Of a DNA stretch of 64,000 nt, positions 1-25,030 are shown one piece after another. A program made the position numbers and the translations under genes. Origin of the DNA: Anas platyrhynchos (lineage: Eukaryota; Chordata; Aves; Anseriformes; Anatidae); NCBI RefSeq assembly GCF_047663525.1, contig NC_092602.1, positions 2,921,501 to 2,985,500 on the forward strand. The letters are read 5' to 3'. Numbering within the stretch: position 1 is the stretch's first letter; each line of letters opens with the position of its first letter. The notes under the pieces were generated by a model that saw nothing but the letters and a program-made list of their open reading frames with translations, had not been told where the DNA came from and ran no database searches.

Positions 1-13631
<13,631 letters not shown>

Positions 13632-14550
13632 TTAAAGGACCTGTGTAAATACTGGGGCGGGGTGGGGGGAGGGACGGGACTAAGAACATGTAGGGATTTT
13701 ATTTTCAATTGGGAACTTGGAATATTGGAAGATGCCGCAATTGGATTTTACAACTCTTGTCGAGGAGAGAACAACGTTAAACTACCCATGTTAAGAATTT
13801 CAACTTGTGCCACTAATTCAGTCTACCTGGGATGTCCTGCACTGGCTCTTATGCAAATTCATAAGGCGACTGTTATTGATGATAATTGTTCACACCCGGA
13901 AGAAGACTGATCTCCAAGAAATACTGTTATTTAAAGTACCACAGCATGTGCTTGGTAGTGTAAATTTGATTTCTGCTTTTCATTTCTTAAAACAACAAAA
14001 AAAAAGTTGGTGTCATTAAAGTGGACCACGCACTGCATTTCTGCCTTCTTAACACATTTTGTTTTGTTACATCTTACATTATGCAGAACTATTTTTGTAC
14101 AAAAATTGTTTAAAAATTATTTATGCAATGTTTGAATGCATTACCAGTGTTTCGGTTTTGATTGCCAATTTTTATCTTTACTTATGGTAGGAGAGAACTT
14201 AACCTATACTTCGTAGACAGTATCTATCTACAAACGTGCCCAGGTCAGGAAAAGTAGGTTAATACTTTCAACTTAAAGCATGTTTTAATGGAAGTTTATA
14301 TCCTGCTTTGTATACTTCAGAAGTGACATAAGCATGTTGTGGAAATAAGGTGTAAATTATAGTTGAAGTAAAACACTTTGCCAAGTTTTATCTGTATAGA
14401 AATCACCTTTTTCTCAAAATTTTAAAAATTCCAATTTCAGCTTTTGCACATAGGAGGGTTTCACTCTGTAGCATGAGCTCTTGTACTCAATATAAAATTA
14501 ATTTATACAGTGAGTCCAGCAGTAGAATAAATGGTCAAACGTAGTCTCTC
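13632..14550 (+). other. KDM2B: KDM2B 3'UTR
   Basis: AT-rich sequence from the stop codon to just beyond an AATAAA at 14526. It contains a Pumilio-type TGTAAATA at 13644-13651 and several ATTTA-like AU-rich stretches around 14100-14130. The exact cleavage site cannot be set from sequence. Confidence 0.6.
14526..14531 (+). terminator. KDM2B: Candidate KDM2B polyadenylation signal AATAAA
   Basis: Canonical hexamer about 0.9 kb after the KDM2B stop, followed by T-rich and GT-rich sequence. It is the first canonical signal found in the AT-rich 3'UTR. Confidence 0.55.
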
Positions 14551-15235
14551 TTTCTTTGAAGTGTGAGTTGAGTTCTCATTTAAGGTTTATAACATGGTTA
14601 TTTCCTGATTGTAAAATTCTGCATTCATAAGTGCCATTGTTGTAAGGTGTTGTTTTCGTAGACCTTCCTGATGCAGTTTTACCTTTGTTGAATTTGTATA
14701 AACAATTGTACAAAAACAGACACTGGCTCTGAGGGCTTTTGTTCCAAGTTGGGATTGCCGGTGGGGAAGTTGTGGGGACTTCAGGGGTGGGGAGTGCTTG
14801 TAATTAGTGCAGTTGAGCAAAGAGAGCAAGTAGAGGGACTTCTTGCTGAGAAATGGGACTTGTTGACTTCTCTTTCATGTGTTGTGCAGAGCCAGGGAAA
14901 GTAATTGTACTGAGCAAGACTTAGAGCAGAGAAAATTGCCTGGGTGTGTGGTTTGCCGTGTGTAGCGTAACACAGCCAGGTCCTGGTTCTGCACACTGAG
15001 AAGGTAACTGCTTGCAGCCTTGGTGAAAGCCCTGACTTCTGACACATTACAACCAGGCTTTGGCCTGTGCCTCTACGGTGGCCTATTCCGGTACCTTATT
15101 ACTGAGGGAAAATAGAATACACGTACCTTCTTCAAGCTGGTGTCTGCCACAGTACGTACCTGTAAAAGACTGTTAAAGCGCAAGCTGACTCTCCAACACC
15201 TCCTGCGGCTGGTTAAGAAAAGAGCCAGAGGCTGA
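14551..15235. other. Intergenic gap between convergent KDM2B and RNF34
   Basis: About 0.7 kb between the inferred 3' ends of two converging genes. Open frames here are short and unlike any protein I know. No repeat or RNA gene was recognised. Confidence 0.5.
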
Positions 15236-16867
15236 GAAAGCCCATCACAAATCTTTATTGAACTTGTGTGGCTAATGATCAGCATGGAAATAACATATAT
15301 AGTAAGTCTGTCTTCATTAGCTTACCCATTGAACAGAGACTCCAGGAATTAAGTATCATTAAAAAGTTACTTCTAAAAAATAAAGCCATTGAGAGGTTTG
15401 CTCCCTTCTGAAAAATAACCAGCAGTGTCTTTAAGCTGCATATTTTAATTTAAGGAGGAGCTACTTTCTCTTTTTCAAGCCAGCCACGTAAAAGACGAGA
15501 GCAAGAATGACAGGCAAGGTAGCAGAGGTAAGAATTATTAGGTACTATATCCATGGCAAAACATCTTCGTATCCATTACTTTGCTAGCATGGGGGAAATT
15601 TAAAGACAAAACTGTGGCTTTAGGTTCTTTCCTCAGCTTTTTGGAGCATGAACTTACTCTGTTAAGTGCCAGCATGGCCATGCTTAGGTATCCTGTCCCC
15701 ACAATTCTAGTGATTTTTGCAGCTATTTTCCCTAAGAAGGCTGTCACAGATACCCCACAGGCACCGTCAAAAGGTTTGCTCCAAGAGCACACTTACCCCA
15801 CCACGATGGCACAGAGCCCTGCTAGAACCCGGGCCAAGGGCTGACAGCAACACAGGTCAGGCAGCAGCTGATCGGAAGCGTGGTTACTGGTGCCGCAGCC
15901 TTGGTTGAAGTCCATGAGTGTGAGGTTTTAAACAAACACCAGGCTTCCTTCCCCCTATCCTTAATAAAACCCTTCCCATTTAAGGTTAGTAATACCGTAC
16001 ATTCCACATGTTAGCAGCAAGTAGTTTCATGACCCTGATTAGTATTCACAGTAATATCAGCTTGTCGGCACATGAAATACAATCATCACCTGTAAGTTAA
16101 TAGTTACAATAGGCATGAGTGGATTAAGAACCACGAGAATATGGTTTACTCTACCCCCTTTTTAAAAAAATACTTTATTCCTAAACTAAAAACTAAACAA
16201 AAAAAAACTTAGTATTTGGACACCACATAATAGAGCCCTACATAATGACAGCTTTTTGCACACTTACAAAGAATGGCCAAGACAATACGCTGGTAATGTC
16301 AGACATTCTGAGCGAAGCAATCACCAGAAAATAGATTGCTTAAGGACTTCTGTGCAGGTACAGTTAATGGCAGTGCTTTCTACAGTCTTTATACTGTTAC
16401 CACTGTTGCAGGAACAGTGCCGGAACAGTTACATTCTATATTTAATTACATAAGAGCTGAATATTCAACTGATAAAGTTGTTGCTTTTAACAGGCTAGAC
16501 AACCTAACACTAATTTGGTCAAGCAAAGGTGTTTTCTGCAACCACTTGCTGAGTACTGAATGCGATAACTAGGGGTGGTATTCTTCAGAAGAGAGCAAGA
16601 ACTGCTGTAAACAGTTTGACTCGGACAGTTTGCAGGTTTAGAAGGTAAGTCAGGCAGCTCTATTACTGTACACACAGGCATCGGCTGGTCCTGCCCAACC
16701 ATGACTCAGTATGCTGTAGAAAAGTGGTTCATAAACTTCTGTATCCTGATGTTCAGACTGTTGTGGTTATTTTGAGAACTAAAAAGCTGACATATGCCCC
16801 AAGGGTCAGCACTCCTGCCCCCAGAAATCCTGGTGGGATGACCATACCATCCACTTCTGGTCTTTGT
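15236..16867 (-). other. RNF34: RNF34 3'UTR
   Basis: About 1.6 kb on the minus strand after the RNF34 stop at 16868-16870, ending past a minus-strand AATAAA (TTTATT at 15254-15259). A second TTTATT near 16173 could give a shorter transcript. Confidence 0.6.
15254..15259 (-). terminator. RNF34: Candidate RNF34 polyadenylation signal
   Basis: TTTATT on the plus strand, that is AATAAA read in the RNF34 direction, about 1.6 kb after the stop codon. Confidence 0.55.
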
Positions 16868-17055
16868 TTATGATTTGAACACATGCACAGCCCGCACAAC
16901 GTACTGTCGGCAGATGGGGCACTCGCTCATTCTCTTGCCGCACTTTGTGCATGTGACCATGTGGCCACACTCCAGCAGGACGCAGTCAATCACTGCATCC
17001 ATGCAGATCCGGCACAAGTTGTCGTCATTATCGTTCAGCTGCATCTTCTCACCCT
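16868..17055 (-). CDS. RNF34: RNF34 last exon, RING finger
   Basis: Begins with AG completing a Gln codon, then [19 protein letters not shown]. It carries all eight RING ligands: CRIC, the Cys of VIDC, ECGH, CTKC and CPIC. It ends VFKS followed by TAA at 16868-16870. Acceptor TTTTCAG on the minus strand. Confidence 0.96.
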
Positions 17056-18207
17056 CTGAAAAGCAACAGAGAGAGAGGTCACATATTCAGGCCCTGAAAA
17101 TCCTTTTAAGTTCTAGCCCAGACAACAGCTAAAACACCATTAGTTTAGCATCAAGTTGTGCTGCTCCATGCTTAGAACTGTTCTAATTGAGAGCTAAGAA
17201 TTTCTATTCCTTAACCTCTACATGAACGTCTGATTCTCAACTGAGCATCTAATGACAGTATTTAAAATTCAGAGCATGATGCTTTTCCATTGCTGAGCTC
17301 ACCTCACTTGGCAGAATACTTTCCTTGTGATTATACAGAGTAATACAGAATAAAGTGAACCAAGAAACCAGAAGCATGAGTAAGCTGTGAAGATGGCAGA
17401 ATTGAACAAAGCCTGTCAAGTTTCACTGCAAACAGACATCTCAGTAACTGTGTTCTGTCAGACTATACTGAAAAAAAATGAAGTTTAACACTTGATTTCA
17501 GACAGGTTTTCAATTCTAGTTTAATCACCAGACTGAGGGTCTCATTTGAGCCATGCTTTGACATTCATTAGCAGTACCACCAAAGAAGTGAGCAGCCATC
17601 ACCTTCAGAATCATCCTTCTCCACCCTGATGAGCTGATTATTTCACACCTGACTACTGCAGCCACCACAGCACAGCAGCTGGCAGCACCTGGCTGTGAAG
17701 CAGCCCCAGGCTAGCAAGCTGCTCGCTGCTGTCCCCTCTTCCTTACAACCTAACTGGTGGATGCAGGAATGAAGAGCCAGGCAGGAATTTTTCAAGCCAG
17801 TGGTGTCTCAAGAAGTTGTTTCTCAGAGCACACTTTGTTAACAGAAATCAGACTGTAGCTATACTACAATCATGCAAGTGAAAGACTCCAATTGTTGAGT
17901 GGAACAGAGGTTAGAATATCAGTCATTGAGCTGCAGCCACGGGAGCACCTTATCATCAAAGCATGGATTGAGACCAAACCACTTGAACTTGGACTTTTGC
18001 CACTGTAGCTTTTAATGCTGTACCACAGCAAAAGACCTGAATTGCTTTGGTCTGTTGACAGCTACAGAGAAGCTCTCTTGTTAATGCCTTGTGAAACCTA
18101 ATAAAGGATGTGGAGGTGCCAAGTTTCACATTCTCTGAGAAACTAGTTCTCTGTTGTGCAATTTTACCTTCCCCGTGAAAGCTGAGCTCTCTTATTTTCC
18201 AAAGCTG

Positions 18208-18256
<49 letters not shown>

Positions 18257-21200
18257 CATGAATCCTGAAAAGCTTTACGCACTAGTACCACATTCAGCTC
18301 TCCTAGATGCAGCTCGAACTATGAAGACACATTGTCAGTTGTTCCAGAAAGGCAGACCAGGTGAAATACCAAGTCTGTTGGCAGAACCAGCTACTGGAAC
18401 CCAGGAAAGAAAGGAGAGAGTTAAATATCAACCTACGTGTCTTGTGGTTTTCCTCGCTCTCTCTGTATAGCCTGCTCACTTTTTCCACAAGTTCCCATTT
18501 CTCACAGCATCCTGAGTAGTTGACAAAGTTACACGCGAGTATTTCCTTCAACTGCCGAACAGTCAAGCCTTCAATGTCTTCCAGACTTGAAATATCAGAC
18601 AAAGATGCCCTTGCTCGTTTTCTTGACAACCCAGGAGTCTGAAACACAGCAACTACATGTTTTTAAATGTTCTGGTAAGTTCAAAGCTCCAGGTTTTTCC
18701 ATCTTACCACAAGAAACTACATTAAGCTGCAGCAGCTCGACTGAAGTTGTATTCTTTTTAGAGCAAGTATTTACAGATACACGTTACTAGACAGAGCTAA
18801 TGTTGGAAGAACTAGAACATGATACTGAACAGTGACAGAGATCTAAACACTTTATGGTATCACAGGCCAAAAATGTATTCTTTGCATAGTTCTTGTCTTA
18901 CCTGCTCCTCAGCACTTTCTTCTTCTTCGTTATTTATAGAAGATGTTTCAGTTTGTCCCTGTGTACAAAACGAAATTAATCAGGATTTAAAAAAAACACA
19001 CATGATCCCTTCTAAAATATCTTCCTTTCTGCCAAACTAATCACAGATGACAAAGACATTTTGAAGTTCAATTGCTACTAATCATTACCAATTTAAGTCA
19101 ACCCTACCATCTAAGCCAGCAATCTGATCTAATAATCTTCCATGTGCAGGCCAGAAACACAAGAGGCATTCTTCCAGCCACCCCCAACTGTACCAGTTGG
19201 TCTTTTGTTTTCTTTTAACATGATGCGTATCCATTACAAAAATACACATAAAACACATTCTAGTTATTGTACCCGTAAAGGTGTTCCATTTCCTGTGCTT
19301 CCCCTTCTGTTTGCAAGTTCTCCTTGAGAAGACACCGATACAGACATAGAAAATGGATGAGTAAAAAACCCAGAAGTCTGTGACCGTGATGAGCGCAAGC
19401 TACCAGCGTCCGTATCCTCCCCAGGACCTAACCCATGATGGCACAGCACAAGATCCACCAAGTCTTCTTTCTCTCTGCACGTATCTGTGGGTATGTTTCT
19501 GAGAATAAGGTACTGACGCAGATCCTTTACTTTGAGTCGCATTAACTGAGGTCGCTGAAATGCTGTTTCTTGCAGCAAGTGACAAGTAGAACACCTTCTG
19601 AGATTCTCTTGCGAGACTGAACAAACCGAGCAAAAATCCTTCTTGCAGTCACAACACACATGCTAAGAAGAAAGAGGAAAAAAAAAACATTCAGCTGTTT
19701 CATAGAAGACAAGCCTATAACCCTTTTCTTTCTTTTTCCAGACTCCATAATTTATTATTCGTCTTTCCACCAATTTTGACATACATCAGTTTTAGGATCT
19801 AAGTCTAGCAATTGCCCTGTCAAATAGTTCTGCAGGTGTTCCAAGTTGGTCTGTTGCTTTTGTAGCACTACCACACACTGCCTTGAGATTTTGGTAAGTA
19901 AAAACATTATGAATAAATAACCAAATAAAGTATTCACATTTTAGTTTACAAAATAAATGAAGTTGAAAGCTAATCAATGTTATGGTATGTTACAATAATT
20001 TCGAATATACCACCACTGCTCTTTTCACGAGTCTAAAAGCCAGTATAATCCCCAAACTTTAAAGAGCATTCTTCTTCTTCACTTGATTCAATGAGCTGTA
20101 TGTAGGTCTTAAACGTGACAAATCAGGCTGTAGGTAAATAGTCTGCAAGCACTCAGATGTCATTTCTGCAGAGAACTGTGCTCGAAAGGCTGGCCGCAAC
20201 ATACAAAAGCTCCAATTGAACTTCCAGCTGCAATTTTACATGGTTCACCGTGGATGCACTGTGAACAAACACAAACTCATCCCCAGAGTTTTCTGTAAAT
20301 TAACATTAGCTCTGGAAAATGACCCTACGCAACCTTTACTCCCACAGCATGCTTGCATGCAAACAATGGGGCTCATGGAGAAACAGGACACACAGGAAAG
20401 GGGAAACAGAACAGAAACTGGAGGAAGAGGCTTTAGGTTTCTCCAGATGAGCTGCAGAGAATTAGGTCACAAAGTGGACAAGATAACACTGCTGGATGGC
20501 CATCATAGGTAAAGGTATTACCAACAATCTCAACTTTATTTATCTGGAAACTTCACTAACCCACCAACTTGGCTCCACATGAAGCAAGAGGCTGCTGGAG
20601 TGCAAGAGCATTTAGTAGAACTAAGCCTGTTTATGAAACAAGGAGAATCATGCCAGGATTTCACAGGAAGAAGCTGTGACGCTAAACTGAGTTTTTAGCT
20701 TTTCCATCCTCGCGTTTGTTCATCCCAGCTCCCCACTTTTATGTTTGGTGTTACCTTCAAAACCAGATTTGCCTTACTATTCAGGATTCTGAAATTAAGG
20801 CACATATCTTACAAGTTAGAATCAACGAATTTTCACATCCGTCCAGATCCAACATGTACCCGACTAATGACCATCAGACCTCTTAGCTTCTAATCCTGTC
20901 TGACATTAATTTCCTGTAGCCTCAGAACAAGGCACTTTCACCCTCCCTGGCTATCTGCCTTGGGCTTCCTCAACTAAGGAAATAAGATCCAATATATTCG
21001 TATCACAATATGCCTACAGATTAATTCATATTAGTAAAAAATGTTGTGTAACAGGAGATATACTCACTTTTTTCCTAAAAACTGAGAAGGAAAGTCCACA
21101 GGCTTTGCAAACTATGTTAGCACCTGCTGCAGCTGGAGACGGGTATGCCGAGAAGTCTGTATTTGGTGCAAACCTGAAGGGGCCAGCGCCTCCCGCAAAG

Positions 21201-24200
21201 CCAGACTGTTGGCCACGGACAGCTCCAGTACCCATGACTTCATTCAGCAATCCACAGCAGGAAGCCCACATGGAAGTAGCTCCCGCCTGCAAACATCCAT
21301 AGAGCAAAGAAAAATTAATATCTTAAAGCCCACGTCACGTGTGAGTTGCTACTGAAGAGCCACTCCATCTGTCATCATCCCAAAAGCATGTTGTGCGAAT
21401 TCCCAGAGCACGAGGAATTCAGTGCACAAACATCTGCACAGCCCAGTAATCTCTACTTCCCAGCTGCAAACCAAAGTAGGTAAGATTTGCTTCTGAGACG
21501 CGCTGCCTTTCACAACTCCTTTTCTAGCAGAGTTCTGCACAAAAAGGGTAAGGAATTTGAGGAGGTAATGCAATAGCAGAACAAAGAAGGAAGAGGCTAA
21601 CAGCTAGTCTTAGGTGAGGACCATGACCTGAAAGGACAAGCCAACAATACAACAGTTTATCATAATTAGAGCAGAGCTGTCCCCCGTGGGATCTTCTCCA
21701 GAAGTAATTCAGTTCTTATATGACTCACAGCGAAACTCTAAGGAAACATTTCTGCTACTTCAAACTAACCAAGCTTTATGCAAAACTAGTTCTGCTCTAA
21801 TTTCTCTGAGGGAAGTATCTTCCAGCCCTCCCTGGACTTGCTGTTCTGTTGTCTTATAGAAAATTTAAGAAAATTAAAGTAACTATGAATCACCTTATTC
21901 CACAATAACTTCAGTTCAGTTTTGAATCATACTCTACTATCTTGAACTCTAGAAAAATAAAGTAGATCTGTGGAGCTCTTTGCTACTCCTTTCTCCTTGG
22001 AAGCCTCTAGCACTAGATTCTCTATCAAAGTGCTCATTCTACTTTACGCCAGAATTTGGAACCCATGTTGCTCAGGTCACACGTTTAATTACTGCCGTGT
22101 GGCTCACTGAAACCTCCTGAACAACAACAAGCAACCAGAAGCATGCTGGGTTCTTTTTGGAAGGAAGCCGAGCGGTATAACTTTCCAAACATAGTTTTTA
22201 ACTATTCTGGTAAAAAGTTGTTCTGGTTTTTATTCCAGGACAGCAACTCCCTCCCTCCTTCCCCTCCCTCCCCAAGCACAAAGACACGAAGTTAGTGGTT
22301 TTAAGCTTTGTAGTTCTTGCTGCAAAAGCTAAACCAACCAGAACGTGCACGTCAGCTCAGTAATGGCAGTGCTCTTCTAGTAACTCCACTGATTTCTACA
22401 CTCAGGTGCTTAGTTCCCCTGGCTGAACACTGTCCTGTCACATTTGTGGGAAGTTAACGCAACAACTGGCAATACACCAGGACGCCTTTCTCAAACGACT
22501 AAGCATTAAAGGCAAGAAAGGAGTCCTCTGGTTTAGTGGGAAACAAGACACAAGGCCGTAGGACTAAACATGCTGTACTACACCACTGTCGTGTAACTGC
22601 CTTACGTATGGAACATCAAAAGTATCTCTCCAATGTACACAAACCTCGTGCTTTGCTTTTACTTCTGTAAGCTGACATTACAAGTGCTGCAATACGAGCA
22701 GAACACCCCACGTGGTCGATCATTTCGCTTCTAGGCTGTACAACAGGTAACACTGTGAGCAGTAAGAACATCAAATGCATATGCAACGGATTGGATTCAC
22801 CAGTCCAAGGTTACAGGTATTTCGAGAGCAAAGGCCACCCCGGGTGTGACAAAAACCCCTCCCAACCAGGAGACAATCTTCCTAAGCCAGCTGTGAGCAA
22901 AGCTCAAGGAGGGTGAACTCCCACGACCCCTGACCCCAAACTAGACACAGGTATCAGCAGCACGCGGCATGCAGAATTCACCCCGTCTGACATGTGCTCA
23001 GACCTTCGTGATAATCATGAAGCAATCAGGCTAAGACTTGCCTTCTGCTTCTCAATGACAAAGAATGGAAAGGTCGATGTGCACTCCTATACAAAACTAA
23101 TCATGCATAATTATCCTAGCTTATTAGGCAAGAGTTAAATAACTCCTCAGGACTGCATTCTTCAAACTAAGGACGTAAAACTCGGAGCTCTCTCAGACTA
23201 AAAGCTGGTCTTTGAAAAGTGTTCTTCCTCACCTTAAAGGAAAGTTGTCAGTTACAGAAACACGACTAATTCTTCACATATCCTTAAAAATTGATGAGTT
23301 AGCTTCATAGTTTAAAAAATATTTTATAAATAGCTGCAGGCAAATTAGCACAAAGATAAAAACCAGTGACCCAGAAGCGTGTCAGAATTCAACTCGCTCC
23401 CTTAAAGGACTACTGCCTCTTCAGAGGGCCCTAGCAGCAGCACACACAACAAGGCGCTAACACACTTGCTTCTTAAACTTTATTCAGGAGCTTCTAACAA
23501 CTGATCAGACATCACCATCCACACTAAATAAATACCTACTTAGGAAGTTCATTAACCACTTTTGATACATGAAGATTGTATGTATCAAATGGAAAAATCT
23601 CATTACATTTTCTTCAAGCGTGTGCTTGTGCAGCTGAAAGGTGAGGCAACACGGCATCGTTAATTTTCTCCTTAACCTAAGTCAGCTGTGGATTCTTTCT
23701 AAGCACTAATGCCATTAAGCAATAATTCAATTACAGAGTCTAGACTCTTCATAATACTCTGTAAAAGAAATGAGAGCATGCTGAAAAGCACCAATACAAG
23801 ACACAAATGAGACACACTGAAACAAAAAACTCCCTCTCTTGAGAACTAATTAAAACCTAGCCAATTTCTGCAGCAAGAGCCTTTGCAGCTACACCAGCCA
23901 CCACTTCCTTATTCTCTTCTCACACTGCCATCAGTTATCTTTTCTCTCCATACTATACGTACATCCTATTTGGGTAAAAAAAAAAGTGTTTGAATTCCTC
24001 CGGTCTTTTTTTTTTTTCTTTGACTTTAAGTGCCTTTAGTAACCTGACAGGCACTGCCATCCACCAAGGAGCTGGGAGGCTGCCCGCCTGCTCCTCGCAC
24101 ATCTGTGCCAGCAGGACTTGGTATCAGGCGGTGTCAGCGCCAGCACGCCAAGCACAGGGTGACAGGAAGGCTTTCTGTCGAAGCCCAAATTTCATTAATT

Positions 24201-24730
24201 TCAAAATATTGGATATAAATCCATGCAGCTCCTCGGTTTAACACCTGAGACCAGGCCGAGCTTTATCAGGCTCCCCTCAAAACCCCACTGGAGTGGGAGT
24301 CCTGTGAACGGCACCCCATAGCCCTGGCCTAAAGGTACCACAACGGCGGCTGTGGGGAGCCCCCAACACCCCCTGTCACCCCGTCAGCCCCTGTCACCCC
24401 TTCCAGCCTCCTCCAGGCCCCTCACAGCCCCACCAGTCGCCGTGTGAAGCCTGAGCTCGGCCTCAGGCAACATCCCCAAGCCCTCTCCAGGCCGCTGAAC
24501 CAGCGGAGGCCCTTCAGCGAGGCGGGGCCCGGCCCAGATCCCCTCGGTATCCCCCCGGGAGCCCTGAGGGCGGGCCGGGCGGCGTGAGGGGAGTGGGGAG
24601 GCGCCACCCAGCCCACCAAAGTCCCGATCCTGGCCCCAGCAAACACGACGTCGCCCCCTTTCTCCCTCCCTCCATCCCCCCAGCGCGGACAGAGCCTCGC
24701 CCCGGCCGGAGGCGCCGCCGTCACCTTCAT
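16868..24730 (-). CDS. RNF34: RNF34, RING-type E3 ubiquitin ligase, complete
   Basis: RNF34 (CARP1, RFI) is a RING E3 ligase reported to act on caspases 8/10, p53-pathway proteins and PGC-1alpha, at endosomal and cytoplasmic membranes. Coding exons in reading order: 24725-24730, 21068-21286, 19273-19662, 18902-18958, 18437-18638, 16868-17055. They sum to 1062 nt, giving 353 residues. Domains: start MK then [17 protein letters not shown]; a FYVE-like zinc domain (CKACGLSF, then [14 protein letters not shown] and CSTCHLL); SAP-like helices; a short acidic stretch; and a C-terminal C3HC4 RING ([28 protein letters not shown]) ending HVFKS. The human protein is about 372 residues; the difference is mostly the acidic stretch. 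The paralogue RNF26/RFFL group is less likely because residues match RNF34 throughout. Confidence 0.95.
18213..18255 (+). repeat. A43 homopolymer in RNF34 intron
   Basis: 43 uninterrupted A on the plus strand (poly-T in the RNF34 sense). No clear retrocopy body or target-site duplication was seen beside it. Its length is likely to vary between individuals and assemblies. Confidence 0.9.
18437..18638 (-). CDS. RNF34: RNF34 exon 5
   Basis: 202 nt starting [20 protein letters not shown] and ending EENHKT plus one base. It includes the helical segment [19 protein letters not shown]. The donor is GTAGGT. Residues match the region of mammalian RNF34 before the RING. Confidence 0.93.
18902..18958 (-). 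CDS. RNF34: RNF34 exon 4, short acidic exon
   Basis: 19 codons, [19 protein letters not shown], with acceptor TACACAG and donor GTAAGA. The mammalian counterpart has a run of a dozen or more Asp/Glu here; this copy keeps only EEEE and a few more acids. Confidence 0.9.
19273..19662 (-). CDS. RNF34: RNF34 exon 3, zinc domain and SAP-like region
   Basis: 130 codons from [14 protein letters not shown] to GNGTPLR. The donor is GTACAA, weak at positions +4 and +5. Intron read-through would add VQ and then stop. [19 protein letters not shown] is the SAP-like helix pair. Confidence 0.93.
21068..21286 (-). CDS. RNF34: RNF34 exon 2, first half of FYVE-like zinc domain
   Basis: 73 codons from [11 protein letters not shown] to SVFRKK, acceptor TTTGCAG, donor GTGAGT. 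The internal MWASCCGLL Met could serve as a second start if exon 1 is skipped. CKACGLSF holds the first zinc ligands. Confidence 0.95.
24725..24730 (-). CDS. RNF34: RNF34 exon 1 coding part (Met-Lys)
   Basis: Minus strand ATGAAG then donor GTGACG, inside a CpG island. The start context GCGGCCATGA is good. Joining to exon 2 gives MKAGATSMW, the N-terminus known in mammals, which is why this start was chosen. Confidence 0.88.
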
Positions 24731-24960
24731 GGCCGCCCCGCGCCGCCGCCGCCGCCTCAGCCGGGCGCCGCCCCCGGCCCTGCGCCGCTCTCCAGCGGGC
24801 CGCCTCACGGAGGGCGGGCCTAACCGCCGCGCCGCACCCCATTGGCCGCCGTTCTCCTGACAGCTAGCTGGAAAAGCCAATAGGAGAAGAGGAAGCGCAG
24901 CCGGCTGGGCGGGGGCGGGGGTGGGGCGGGGGTTGGGCGGGAACGGGGCCGCCCCTCAGC
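24731..24960 (-). promoter_or_regulatory. RNF34: RNF34 CpG-island promoter and 5'UTR
   Basis: GC-rich, CpG-rich sequence upstream of the RNF34 start. It has two CCAAT boxes in opposite orientations (ATTGG at 24841-24845, CCAAT at 24877-24881) and a run of GC boxes at 24907-24948. The 5'UTR and start site are inferred, not seen. The island continues to about 25030 and could also fire to the right. Confidence 0.7.
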
Positions 24961-25030
24961 GGGGAAAAGGGCGGGCACGGCGCGGCAGTGAGGTGACGGG
25001 GCTGTGAGGCGGAGGCTGCCCGGTGCCACA

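Noticed and set aside
18099-18255. Processed-retrocopy reading of AATAAA near 18100 followed by A43
   Set aside because: The hexamer is about 110 nt before the A-run, too far for a normal mRNA tail, and no gene body or target-site duplication was found.
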